Below are positions 10,668-19,972 of a stretch of DNA of 39,671 bases, one piece after another. The DNA is taken from contig JAZDSV010000085.1 of assembly GCA_036784855.1 (NCBI GenBank), forward strand, positions 1 through 39,671, read 5' to 3'. The notes beneath the pieces are model-generated. The model searched no databases. It was not told where the DNA came from and was given only the letters and a program-made list of their open reading frames with translations. Source of the stretch: Aphelidium insulamus. Taxonomy: Eukaryota; Aphelidiomycota; Aphelidea; Aphelidiaceae. Position numbers and translations under genes: made by a program. The stretch's first letter is position 1. Every line of letters starts with the position of its first letter.

Positions 10668-12280
10668 TTATCGCCAATGCGCAAAAGCAGTTGCACCTCG
10701 CAGCGTATTGAACGGGCTATTGTCTCGCCGCCGTGGTGGTGTCAACAAGTTGCTGAAAAAGTTTCCTAATGCCGGGCTGCCTGGAGCTTGCGCTCGCGGT
10801 GTAAGCGCCGATTGTATCGCCCTGCGTGCATCGTTGCGCAGTGCAGCCACTCGTGACATTAACGAACCTTGCGGTGCTTCAGTGCTGGTGTCGATACTCA
10901 ATCCGGTCGATTGGCGAGAAGCACCAGTGCCGGCCTGGTGCGGCCCATCAATTAGTCCGGTGCCACCTCGGGGCGCGTCGTCTTGTTGCAGAGGCTGCGT
11001 AGCCACGTCTGGCCCCACTCCTTCATCTGCTGATCCTTCTTCACGCGGAACTCCTTCCACTGTTGCAACACTGGCAGCATCTGGGGCACCAACGCCAGCG
11101 TTTTCATCGGCAGCTAGTTCTTCCACTGCCACGCGTTGGCCACTATTAGAAACGGCGGCAATACCTTCAGAGACAATCTGGACTGGAGGAGGTTCTTCGG
11201 CAAAATCCGTATCTACACATGCATCGCCAGTCAGTGCATTCAATGCAATGATGCACGACACTTGCCGTCAAAACCAATAAAGTTAGCACCATCGTCATCA
11301 CTCGAATAACACAAATCATCTGAATCACTCACTGAATTGGCTGCAGCCATCGCAGTGGCTGGAGAGCTTTCAGCATATGGGGAGAACAGAGTCGAGTGCA
11401 GTGGGGCGTCCGCCGTCAACCCCGCCCTAAAATGCGTTACCTCAGTTGCGACGGGCGCGGTTCTCACTTCCTCGTATGGAACATTTGTGGCCAGTGTTGC
11501 AAATGGTGAACCGGTGGCTGCATTAAGGTTCAAGTTATTGTCAGCGGCTCGCAATGCTTCTTCCTCAATCTCTCTTAGATATCTTCGCTGCTCTTCTTCT
11601 TGGGCATCAAGGTCAGCTTGAAGTTTTGCAGAGTCTTCAACTGCCCTTTGCCAATCCTCCTCTTCTTTTCGGATACGTTCAGCATCTTGCAGTCGACGGA
11701 TTGTATCCAACTTGAGCGACAGAAGCGACACATCCTCTGCGTTTTGATGGAGCATATCATCGCCAACTGTAAGCACTGTGCGCTCTTCCGAATTCCACCC
11801 AGCTTCATTGTAGAGCATGTGGCACTTTTGCACGTCTTCAGGGGACAACTCCAATGAACCGCACGTCCCTTGAAATTCCCGTCCAGATGCTTCAACATTT
11901 AATTGAAAGCATTCAGTCCCCTGCGTTGGGGTGTCTGGAACGCGGAATGCCACTTCGTATGCTTTGCTCACCACGCTTTCACCAAATGTCTCGGTTTGAA
12001 ACTGAGAGCCCAGTTGTCGTAGTTTGACTCCATACAGAGGAACGTCCTGACCACCGCTGCAATCGTTGAGCGAAAACTGGAGCTGTTTGGCAGCAATGGA
12101 GTCAAGCTGACGGTGAAGATGCTGGTTTAGGCCGATAAAGATACGCACGGGTAGATCGGAATTTTCCAGGCTCCGATATCTCCACAGAAACGGACTTGGC
12201 ACGACAGTTGGGCTTGCATGAATGCTTCCCACGTGCGCCAGGAAAAGACTACAAACTGAAAACGCATACTGAGCCAGCAT
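10668..12280 (-). CDS. Secreted family protein A with coiled UIM-like region and basic tail
   Basis: Two exons, 12280-11266 and 11212-10668, give 519 residues. The 53-nt intron is GC-AG (GACG|GCAAGT...CACTGAC...TGTAG); the paralogue B has a normal GT at the same place, which supports the join. Signal peptide at 1 to about 22 (MLAQYAFSVCSLFLAHVGSI). The module at 30-165 aligns with B: PFLWRY, LPVRIFIGLN, LQFSLNDC, YGVKLRQLG, AYEVAFRVP, LELSPEDVQKC. Residues 190-245 are a charged coiled coil containing EEEDWQRAVEDSAKLQ, which fits the UIM pattern (acidic run, Ala-x3-Ser). A low-complexity acidic region follows. The C-terminal 60 residues are basic with ARRAIQSALTPRA and LTPPRRR, again like B. 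TATAAAT sits 58 bp upstream. Function unknown; effector-like. Confidence 0.8.
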
Positions 12281-12337
12281 TTTGATCGACTGACAATTTT
12301 TACTCGTGTGTGAACGAAAGTGTGGCAAGCGCGCTGC

Positions 12338-12400
12338 ATTTATAGCGAACAAGTGGGTGCAGCTCAGCTTCACCCCCTGCATCTGCATCGTCCAATCATT
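12338..12400 (-). promoter_or_regulatory. Promoter of secreted gene A
   Basis: TATAAAT at 12344-12338 and an inverted CCAAT element, AATGATTGGACGATG (12400-12386), 15 of 15 identical to the element upstream of gene B. GATGCAGATGCAGG follows immediately, carrying the GATGCA word that recurs near the other secreted genes. Confidence 0.6.
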
Positions 12401-12723
12401 TGTGCTGCAGGATAATCCAATCAGATGCTTTACAGCAGGTTACGCCTGACAGGTTTCACTGTCAGTGAGGTGTGTGTATATCCCGGTATCATAGTCTGTA
12501 TTTGCAACGCTTGATTTTGGGCAGAAATTTCGTGGCATGTACATAGTAAAAGAGGGGGTTTCATTCATATTCATGCATTTTCATGACAAATTCAGGGCGA
12601 TTCATGGTAAAAGCCCTTAACTTGAGTGCCCCCATGAATACTGATGAATTTCCGAGGCAGTCGTAACCAATAGAAAACTGTCCAAATATTGCAAACGGAT
12701 GCTTGCTACTTTGCTTGAAAACA

Positions 12724-13940
12724 ATGCCAAGCATCACTGACCGCCAGCTACTCCTGTCAGCCCTGGAATCGAGCTTGTCAAGCTTGAGCCTGGCAGCGAG
12801 CTGTTTGATATCATAGCTACGGCTTATCTTGCAGTAAAGCGGCAGCGATACTTAGTGCCAAGACTGCGGATACCTCGAGCGCCATGTCGAATTGAATTCC
12901 TACTCAGCTTGGACGAGTGGCGATTCAAACAAGTATTGCGAATGACACCGCCACAATATCAGCACTTTCTCACCCTTATTCAGCATCATGCGGTATTTCC
13001 ACATTGAAGCGCGGTGCAGACAGGCACCGTTTCAGATTCAACTTATGGTGGCGCTGCGTCGGTTTGGATCAAGCGGTAATGCTGCTTCAGTTGGCATGGT
13101 TAGTTGTTAAAATCGCATATCAGATATGCATGACATATCAGGTATGTATAATCTGATGCGAGCAGAAGGGTCTGTTTTTCTTTATACTCGCCGCTGCATA
13201 CGCGCGGTATGTGCGTTGAACGAGCAGTTCCTCAGTTGGCTGAATGAAGCTAATCGCCGCGAAATCAAACAACGAACCGAAGCGGCGTCCAAATTCTTGG
13301 ATTTATCGACGGGACCATTATTCCACTCTCAGCCAAGTCGGCCTTAAATGGCTATACACGAAAAGGGAACTACGGCATTGCAGCTCTATCGCACATGCAT
13401 CCGCTATCTATACTCCGGATTGCCGGGTAATGTCCACGACGCAAGATTTTATGACAATTTGACTCGAGTCAGATGCTGACCAGTTTTTTACCGACAACGA
13501 ATATTTGCTTGATCTCTCCGCCTATCCTGCTACAGAGAAAATTGTGACTGCATTTAAGCGCCCTTATGGTGGCGGGGCACTGACAGGCGATATGCGAGTT
13601 TTAAACTTTGCGGTATTCGGACCGAGTAGAGCATGCAATTGGAATTGCCAAATCCAAATTTTTCACTCCGATCTTGCCGCTTCATTTTGTTTACAACGAC
13701 ACTGACGTTCAGCGTGCTTGCTTGGATCATGACATGTTTCATCATCCACAACGTGGTAGGTACTGCAAGATACCAATAGCAATGAAAACGATGATATTTT
13801 AACGCCAGATGATGACTTTGTATATCGGTAGTGATCCCGAAGAAAACGATGAAAATCAGGCCCCGGAACCGATGAGCAGGTGTTGTGAAGCGGGATCGTT
13901 TGGTCGTAATAGTAAATGTAATTGGCAACTAATCAATAAA
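12724..13940 (+). pseudogene. Dead PIF/Harbinger-type DDE transposase
   Basis: Homology to Harbinger/HARBI1-like DDE transposases is scattered over three frames. It begins MPSITDRQLLLSALES (12724), shifts to FDIIATAYLAVKRQRY and LDEWRFKQVLRMTPPQY, then a QLMVAL-type helix, LYTRRCIRAVCALNEQFLSW, the first catalytic Asp in GFIDGT, NGYTRKGNYGI, HDARFYDN, LDLSAYPATEKIVTAFKRP and VEHAIGIAKSKF, and ends IMTCFIIHNVV plus a degraded tail before AATAAA at 13935. Many stops and indels show it is not functional. I could not find terminal inverted repeats; the AT-rich 12540-12660 stretch with repeated ATTCAT may be part of the 5' end. It sits between the paralogous secreted genes A and B. Confidence 0.8.
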
Positions 13941-14099
13941 CGCATTTATCCCGTTCAACGGACTGTACTGTAATAAATTTAGTGTATTGTGAAAAGTGAA
14001 AAGTGAAATCGCTTGTGACGTTGTGGTGAATTATTTTGGTGGAAGTCGGTGTGCGAAGTCGGTCAGTGTGTTGATGTGAAGTATAGAGTAAGTAATTGT

Positions 14100-15327
14100 T
14101 CAGCGCCTGCTAAAATTTCTGCGGGTGCTTCTCGGCGTGGTAGCAAATGGATTAAAATGTTGCGCTTGCTGCACTTGCTGGCCAGATTGGCGAGGTGTCA
14201 CATTGCGCGATCGTCGCCCGTTGCCCGATCGTGGCGTGAAAACGCTCGAGATTCCCTGCATTGCGCGTCGCGGTGTAGATAGTACACGGGCGAAGACGGA
14301 CGGAGTACTGGGGCGCGATCGCTGTAATGGCGGCGTTGGCAGCAGATCGGTATTGATGCGCAGAGATGAACCACCGAGCGATTGTGGTGGAAACCGCTGC
14401 CCAGTTTGGCGTTGGAGTGCAACCGCACCTGGTGTGGCAGTGTCGGAGTACACGGCATCAGCCAAGGGAAGTGCATCCGCTGCAACAAATGTGAATAATT
14501 TGAGTCATATCTTGACACTTACCGTTACCACCATTCTCCACCACAACGGGCGCAACTGGTGCCATCTGCGCGTTCTGTTGCAACACCGCCATGGCGGCTG
14601 ATCGTGGAGACAGGCCGCTTCCAGTCGTCGCAACAGGGAAATTGACAAAATAATCAAGGTCGTTTTGGTGGTTTCGCCGATTGCGTTCATCAATCAATGA
14701 CTGTTGAAGTGCTTGCTGAAGCATAGCTTCCTCTCTTGCTGCAATGTCAGCATCCTCTTGATTCCACATTTCGTCCGACAAACGCGAAAGATCGATTCCG
14801 TTTGCAATAAAAATATCTTGGCGGCTTACTAGCTGGAGTGCTTCATTCAATGGCCAATTATCATGGTTGTAGCGCAGAAAACATTTTTTCAATTCGTCCG
14901 CCGTAAGCTTTGGCGATTGTGAAAGTATCTCAGTGGTACCATATAAGCGAACATTCAATCGAAATTGTTCTTGCTCCGGTGGCTCTACCGGGATGCGAAA
15001 CAATAACTCATACGCTATGCTGACCTTATTTGTGCCGAAGATTGCATTTGTGTTCTGTTGGCCCAACATTGCAAGCTTTGCGCCTTTTATCAGATAATCC
15101 TCACCATTATTGAACTTTTTCAAAGAAAACCGGAGTTTCGTGACATCAATATTGAAGTATTCAGGATGTTTTCGATTAAAACCAATTACTATCTGCGGAG
15201 GAAGGTCTTCGTTCACGGTATTAAATTTCCAGAGAAACGCGTCCTGCTTTGCTGGTACAGCAGCACAAACTGTGCCGATAAACGTCAAAATCAGAGAACA
15301 AGCCGCCACGGAATATTTGGCGAACAT
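14100..15327 (-). CDS. Secreted family protein B with UIM motif and basic tail
   Basis: Two exons, 15327-14523 and 14479-14100, give 394 residues; the 43-nt intron is GTAAGT...TTGCAG. Signal peptide at 1 to about 22 (MFAKYSVAACSLILTFIGTV). Module at 30-160: AFLWKF, LPPQIVIGFN, LRFSLKKF, IKGAKLAMLG, AYELLFRIP, SPKLTADELKKCF, collinear with A. Residues 198-214 (REEAMLQQALQQSLIDE) match a ubiquitin-interacting motif very well, with the Ala-x3-Ser core and flanking acids. Exon 2 is Ser/Thr/Pro/Arg-rich with several TPR/STP repeats and PRRAMQGISSVFTPRS, like the tail of A, and could act as a nuclear localisation signal. The upstream in-frame ATGs lie beyond the TATA box and were not used. Probable lineage-specific secreted effector; no known fold recognised. 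Confidence 0.8.
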
Positions 15328-15675
15328 GTTAATTACTTTGCGCGCTGATACAGCACTAAATCCTCGGCTTTTATGCACTCGATCACGCTGCATCTCAGCT
15401 GCAGCGTGATCGCCCCATCGTCCAATCATTGCCGACATTAAGATCAGTCTGCATCCTGCAGCGCAATTGTTGCATCCTGCAGCGCAATTGTTGCATCCTG
15501 CATCGCTCATTGGCTGTTCGTCATGCGCGTCTAATAAATCTGTGCATGTCTTATATAGCTGCATGTGGTACGTGTTACATGTGATTTGTGTGCAGAACAG
15601 CAGTTGAGGCGGTGAGTAAAAAAGTGATCTTAAAAGTCATTATTGTGATGAAATGAAGTCTTCTTAATATTCCTC
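15328..15675 (-). promoter_or_regulatory. Promoter region of secreted gene B
   Basis: From the start codon outward on the minus strand: CATAAAA at 15375-15369 (42 bp from ATG); a perfect 12-bp inverted repeat GATCACGCTGCA at 15381-15392 / 15400-15411 with a 7-nt loop; the CCAAT element AATGATTGGACGATG at 15430-15416, shared with gene A; and three 21-bp tandem units. The order GATTGG-11 nt-ATCACGCTGCA recurs upstream of the second ankyrin gene. The remainder, up to gene C, is the C 3' flank. Confidence 0.6.
15451..15513. repeat. 21-bp tandem repeat, three copies, upstream of gene B
   Basis: Units start at 15451, 15472 and 15493 with consensus GCATCCTGCAGCGCAATTGT plus T. The first two are identical and the third diverges after GCATCCTGCA. 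Each unit contains GGATGCA on the minus strand, the word found near other secreted genes. Confidence 0.9.
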
Positions 15676-17178
15676 TCAGACGGGGTATCGTGGAAATCCC
15701 GCGTGACGAGCTTGGCGCGAATATTGTCCTTGTGTGTAAGCACCTGTTGCTTGCGCTTGAATCGCAGCCAGCTGTTCACGACTCACTTCACCCCAGTAGT
15801 CCTGCTGCCGTGCCGGTCGTGGACCAGGCCGCGGTGTTTGGCGCTGAATAGGAGGGGGGACAGCACCCTGCGTATTCGGCCCAGCACCGGCACCAACAGC
15901 AGCAAAAGGTCCAGGCACTGCTCCAGTGCCACTCGTAACAGGAGGGGCGTTGTAGACCTGCAAGTACGCCTGAAGGGCCGCTTGGTGCCGTGCATCGGAT
16001 TCAGATTGCACTGCAGTGCCACCGTTCGCGAGAGGCATCGTTGGTGCTACGTGATCAGGTCCAAATCGGGTCGCCAGAACGAAATCCAGCAAGCGCTGCA
16101 TGTCCGCGGAAGCGTAAGATTGACCTTGCTGGCCCACGGAATCATCATCAAAAGGATTACCAAGTCCAACTGGTGTTGATGCCATCGACGCCGCCACTGG
16201 AACGCTACCTCGGGGCTGAGCCGCCGAAGGTGGGCGCATTGGCTGATAGTGACTAGGTTGGACGGGGCGAGTAGGCTGCGGCTGCGGTATTCCAGGACGA
16301 GGAAGAGAATATCCAGTGGACTGGGCGGCGCGGGACACTTGCGGTGGAATTTGGCGCATCGCAGAATGAGGAATTCCCGTGTCAACGGTGGTCGCTGGTG
16401 GAGAATCGTGCAAAATGGCGCTGCAATCATTCCAAAATTGGTCAGCATACTTTTGGACATCCTTAGCGGAATGGACCACATTGTTGAACAGTCTGCATTT
16501 TTGTTCCACAGATTTGGCCATTTCAGCTATTTCATTCGCATAGTCATCAATGCCAAAGTTGCGACTCCAGAATCCGCGGCGCTTGGTGAAAATTTTGGGC
16601 GACGTGGAGATTATATCCTGCTTGGCCTCACGATCGCGCACCACAAAGCGCAAAGTCTTGCCGCCGTAGCTCTGCAGGCGCGAAAACACAAACGAGTGCG
16701 GCACGTTGACTACGAGCTGGAAAACGGAGCGCGTCTGCAGGTTTTTTAGCTCCTCCACAGACTCTTCAAGGCATTTCTTATTCGCAGCTGGTTCAGAGTC
16801 AGCGGCAATTTCCATACTTCTGATCGCTGCCTCCACCGAGATCTTCTTAATGAAAAAGGAACCAGGCTCCAATTCATCCAGCTTCGGCGGCGCCTGATAC
16901 TCGAAATTGCCATTGAACCACCAAATTGGACGGCGCAACTGAAGCTGAAAGCGCGCGGGTGCTTCGGGTGTGGGGATGAAATCGGCGGCGTTTGCCATCG
17001 CCTGCACATCATCACTCTCGTAGTGGAAGAAGAGCGTCTGCGGTCGGCCTTGCAGCAGCGGTTTGTCAACGCTGTACGGGGTGATCCAGCGCAGCACGCC
17101 CAGATCCGGTTCGGCGCACACCGCACCGATGGCGGCCACAGCAATGGTCACGGCGGCACTGAATGCGGCGATGTGCAT
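15676..17178 (-). CDS. Secreted family protein C with Pro/Gln-rich tail and NPF motif
   Basis: Single exon, 500 residues. The start at 17178 gives a signal peptide (MHIAAFSAAVTIAVAAIGAV); a longer upstream in-frame ATG would precede the TATA-like CATAAAG at 17262-17257. Residues 25-200 follow the A/B plan but are longer and diverged: VLRWITPYSVDKP, LFFHYES, FQLQLRRPIWWF, FIKKISVEAA, VFQLVVNVPHS, TLRFVV, STSPKIFTKR. Residues 205-255 are helical with two Cys. From 265 on the tail is Pro/Gln/Ala-rich with an NPFDDD motif at 341-346 (NPF is the ligand of EH domains in endocytosis) and ends in RQARHAGFPRYPV. No transmembrane segment after the signal peptide. Function unknown. The NPF could be chance in such a composition. 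Confidence 0.8.
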   Translation of the reverse strand: MHIAAFSAAVTIAVAAIGAVCAEPDLGVLRWITPYSVDKPLLQGRPQTLFFHYESDDVQAMANAADFIPTPEAPARFQLQLRRPIWWFNGNFEYQAPPKLDELEPGSFFIKKISVEAAIRSMEIAADSEPAANKKCLEESVEELKNLQTRSVFQLVVNVPHSFVFSRLQSYGGKTLRFVVRDREAKQDIISTSPKIFTKRRGFWSRNFGIDDYANEIAEMAKSVEQKCRLFNNVVHSAKDVQKYADQFWNDCSAILHDSPPATTVDTGIPHSAMRQIPPQVSRAAQSTGYSLPRPGIPQPQPTRPVQPSHYQPMRPPSAAQPRGSVPVAASMASTPVGLGNPFDDDSVGQQGQSYASADMQRLLDFVLATRFGPDHVAPTMPLANGGTAVQSESDARHQAALQAYLQVYNAPPVTSGTGAVPGPFAAVGAGAGPNTQGAVPPPIQRQTPRPGPRPARQQDYWGEVSREQLAAIQAQATGAYTQGQYSRQARHAGFPRYPV

Positions 17179-17734
17179 TTTCGAGATAATATTTTTTCGA
17201 TCAAGGAATACGCGAATGTGTGGCGCGCGCGTTCTTTCCTTTTGCGCCTCGCCGCCTTTATGTGATTGGCGCTCTCGATGCGGCGATTTGATTGGTTGGC
17301 GTGTTATATCAGGGCGGTTACGTTCGTAAATATGTGGAAATGGCATAAATAATTAGTTGGACCATATAAATATTAGATTACAACTGTATATATACATATG
17401 TGGAAATGGCATAAATTAGCTGTATGCAGGGCACTGGCAGTTATTTGATAGTCAGCTAAACATCTATATCTGCATATATTTCATAGACGCCGTGTTGATG
17501 TGATTCAATCCAGGACATAGCATGTCTGTACATTGCACTGACAACGTGACAACCCAGTTGCAGCTGAGCACAGCAGCAGCACCTTGCATTAGAAGCAATA
17601 GCGATTAAACAACTATAACTCATTGGTGGACGTGCAAGTGCATTACTGTTGTGTAAACATTGCAACTGGCGGAACTTCAATTAAATATTACAACTGAACC
17701 AAACGCCGTATTATTATCATCAATCGCACACAAA
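17179..17734. promoter_or_regulatory. Divergent spacer between secreted gene C and VPS27
   Basis: The C promoter has CATAAAG at 17262-17257 and two CCAAT boxes on the minus strand (GATTGG on plus at 17264-17269 and 17290-17295). A 21-bp direct repeat ATATGTGGAAATGGCATAAAT (20 of its bases shown are ATATGTGGAAATGGCATAAA) lies at 17330-17350 and 17396-17416. The rest, up to the VPS27 start, has no coding frame that I trust. Confidence 0.5.
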
Positions 17735-19749
17735 ATGTCCTGGCTGTTTACCGGCGCCTCCTCATCGTTCGATGAGCCAGTGGGTATGGTGCATGGTGCA
17801 TGGCTGCAGCGCTCATGGTTTCCACCAACGCTAACCTAATAATCTCCCTGTGCGGCAGAGAAGGCCACGTCCGAGATGCTGCCTCTGGGCCAGGAGGATA
17901 TGGCGCTCAACCTGGACATCTGTGACCGTATTCGCAGCAAGCAGGTGCCGCCCAAGGAGGCCATGCGTGCCCTCAAGAAGCGTCTGGCCCACAAGAATCC
18001 TAATGTGCAACTGCTGGCTCTCAAGGTGCAATCATACCCATCATACTTGTGTACCACATACTCAACGAACGCAGCTGTGTGATGTGTGCGTCAAGAACGG
18101 CGGCGCGCACTTTGTGGCCGAGATGACATCCCGGGAGTTTGTGGACGGGCTGGTGGGCGGCCTGCTGAACAACACCGCCACCAACCAGGAGGTGCGCACA
18201 AAGACGCTGGCACTGATGCAGAGCTGGGCGTCCGCATTCAAGGCTCGCTCCGAGATCAACTACCTGGTGGACACGTACAACTCTCTCAAGTCTCAAGGTG
18301 AAAAGTTTGCATATCTACTTCATCATTACTTATCTGTGTGCAGGCTACGCATTCCCCGCACAGGAAAAGACTGGTGCAATAATGTTGGACACTAAATCGG
18401 TATGTCGCTGTGGTCAATGTGTGTGTTTCCATTGACCATTTAATCAACCTGCAGGCACCGGACTGGACGGACAGCGACGTGTGCGATCGGTGCCGCACAC
18501 TGTTCACGCTGACCAACCGCAAGCATCACTGTCGCAACTGCGGCAAGACATTTTGCCAGCCGTGCTCGTCGCGCCAGATGCCACTCCTGCACTTTGGCAT
18601 CAGTCAGGAGGTCAGAGTGTGTGACGGCTGCTTCCAGAAGCTGGGCGGTAATGGTGACGTGCCCGTCACGCCCACTTCTGCCGTGGCCTCGCCTACCACG
18701 GCCACCGGTGGCGGGTCCAAGGAGGAGGAGGAGTTGCAGCGCGCCATTGCACTCAGTCTGCTGGAGGCCGAGAAGAAGAAGAGTGGCGGTGGTGGGTCGC
18801 GCGCCACATCGCCGCCGCCCGCTCGTCGCAAGGAAGTATCGCCGGCACGCAGCGCTGGCGACGGCGAAGAGTCGGACCCCGAGTTGGCGGCGGCGATTGC
18901 GGCGTCGCTGCGTGAGACGCGCATCAGCACCCGTGTCGACTCGCTGGGCCCCGACTCGTCGGCGTCGCTCTACCCGTCGGCGCCCGCGTCATCCAGTAGT
19001 GCCGCCAGTGCCGCCAGTAAGCGTGTCACCTTTGAGCGGGTGCGTACAGTGTTTAGTTTCATACAATTTTTCATCTGTTTAATCTCTCTGCAGGCCCCGG
19101 CAGTGACTGCGCCCACGGAGCCAGCATTCGCTGCCACAAACACCGCGGCTGACGGTGTGACCGCGACCGAGAAGCAGAATATTGTAATGTTCCACCAGCT
19201 GCTGGAGCGCATGGACGGTGATCCCAGCGGTGCAGCGTCGGCCGGTCTGGCCAATGATCGTGAACTGCGCAGTCTCTACGACTCCATGGCCACGCTGCAC
19301 CCAAAGTTGGTGAGTATGGACCGCCACCTCCGCCGCAGCCGCAGCAACACCAGTACCCCGCGCATCACGGTGGCCCGCCGCCACAGCAGCCGCATCCGCA
19401 GCAAGCATACTATGGAGGTGGTGCGCCAGTGACGCAGCAGCATCAACAGCAGCCGTCGCCACCGCAACACCAACCGCCACACCAGCAGCAGCCGCAACCG
19501 CAGCCAGCATACGTGTACGGACAGCCGCCAGCTAGCGCTGCACAGCCATATCAACCATATCAGCAGCAGCAGCAGCAGCAACATCCGACTGCCGGAGTAT
19601 ATGTGCCCAGCCAGTCTCCACCCGCCGCTGGTGGCCCTGTCAACTACGGATATCAGCAGCAGCAGCAGCAGCCGCAACAGCCACAGCAGGCACAACCACA
19701 GCCGGCAGCACGCCCGCCACCCGAGACGAAGCCGCTCATCGAGTTCTGA
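17735..19749 (+). CDS. VPS27: VPS27/Hrs homolog, ESCRT-0 (VHS, FYVE, two UIMs)
   Basis: ESCRT-0 subunit that gathers ubiquitinated cargo on PI3P-rich endosomes. Seven exons: 17735-17783, 17859-18025, 18075-18297, 18344-18399, 18455-19039, 19094-19309 and 19354-19749, 563 residues; introns are 75, 49, 46, 55, 54 and 44 nt. VHS at about 14-145 ([28 protein letters not shown]). FYVE at about 168-230 with [14 protein letters not shown] and RVCDGC. UIM 1 at 254-271 ([16 protein letters not shown]), UIM 2 at 303-320 ([15 protein letters not shown]). A helical piece [16 protein letters not shown] matches the Hrs core. The Gln/Pro-rich tail ends PLIEF, a clathrin-box-like ending as in Hrs/Vps27. The long coiled coil of animal Hrs is absent. 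The fifth intron (54 nt) is in frame without stops. The last intron could also end at an earlier AG (29 or 35 nt) without changing frame. Confidence 0.92.
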
Positions 19750-19972
19750 GTGTGTAGGGTGTGTGCGTGGACACTATTGAGGCGCCAATAACTACTACTG
19801 CTATCTATAAAGCTTAATGTTATGCAAGTGAGTGACACGCTGACTGTACCCGTGTACTCTACCAACTCTTCCAAAGCATTGTTTATCTCGTACATGCTTG
19901 CCCACTCGACTCTTGCGTGGACTGTCTATGTATGACACCTTCAAACTGTATCTATTACGGATTTGCGTGTAA

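Noticed and set aside
10498-10677. Upstream extension of the DENN protein frame (CA-rich, Thr/His-rich translation)
   Set aside because: Low-complexity CACACC repeats, no conservation to uDENN, and a good start directly before the domain; treated as leader.
17583-17680. Possible short peptide frame in the C/VPS27 spacer
   Set aside because: No homology, no splice or start context; likely chance.
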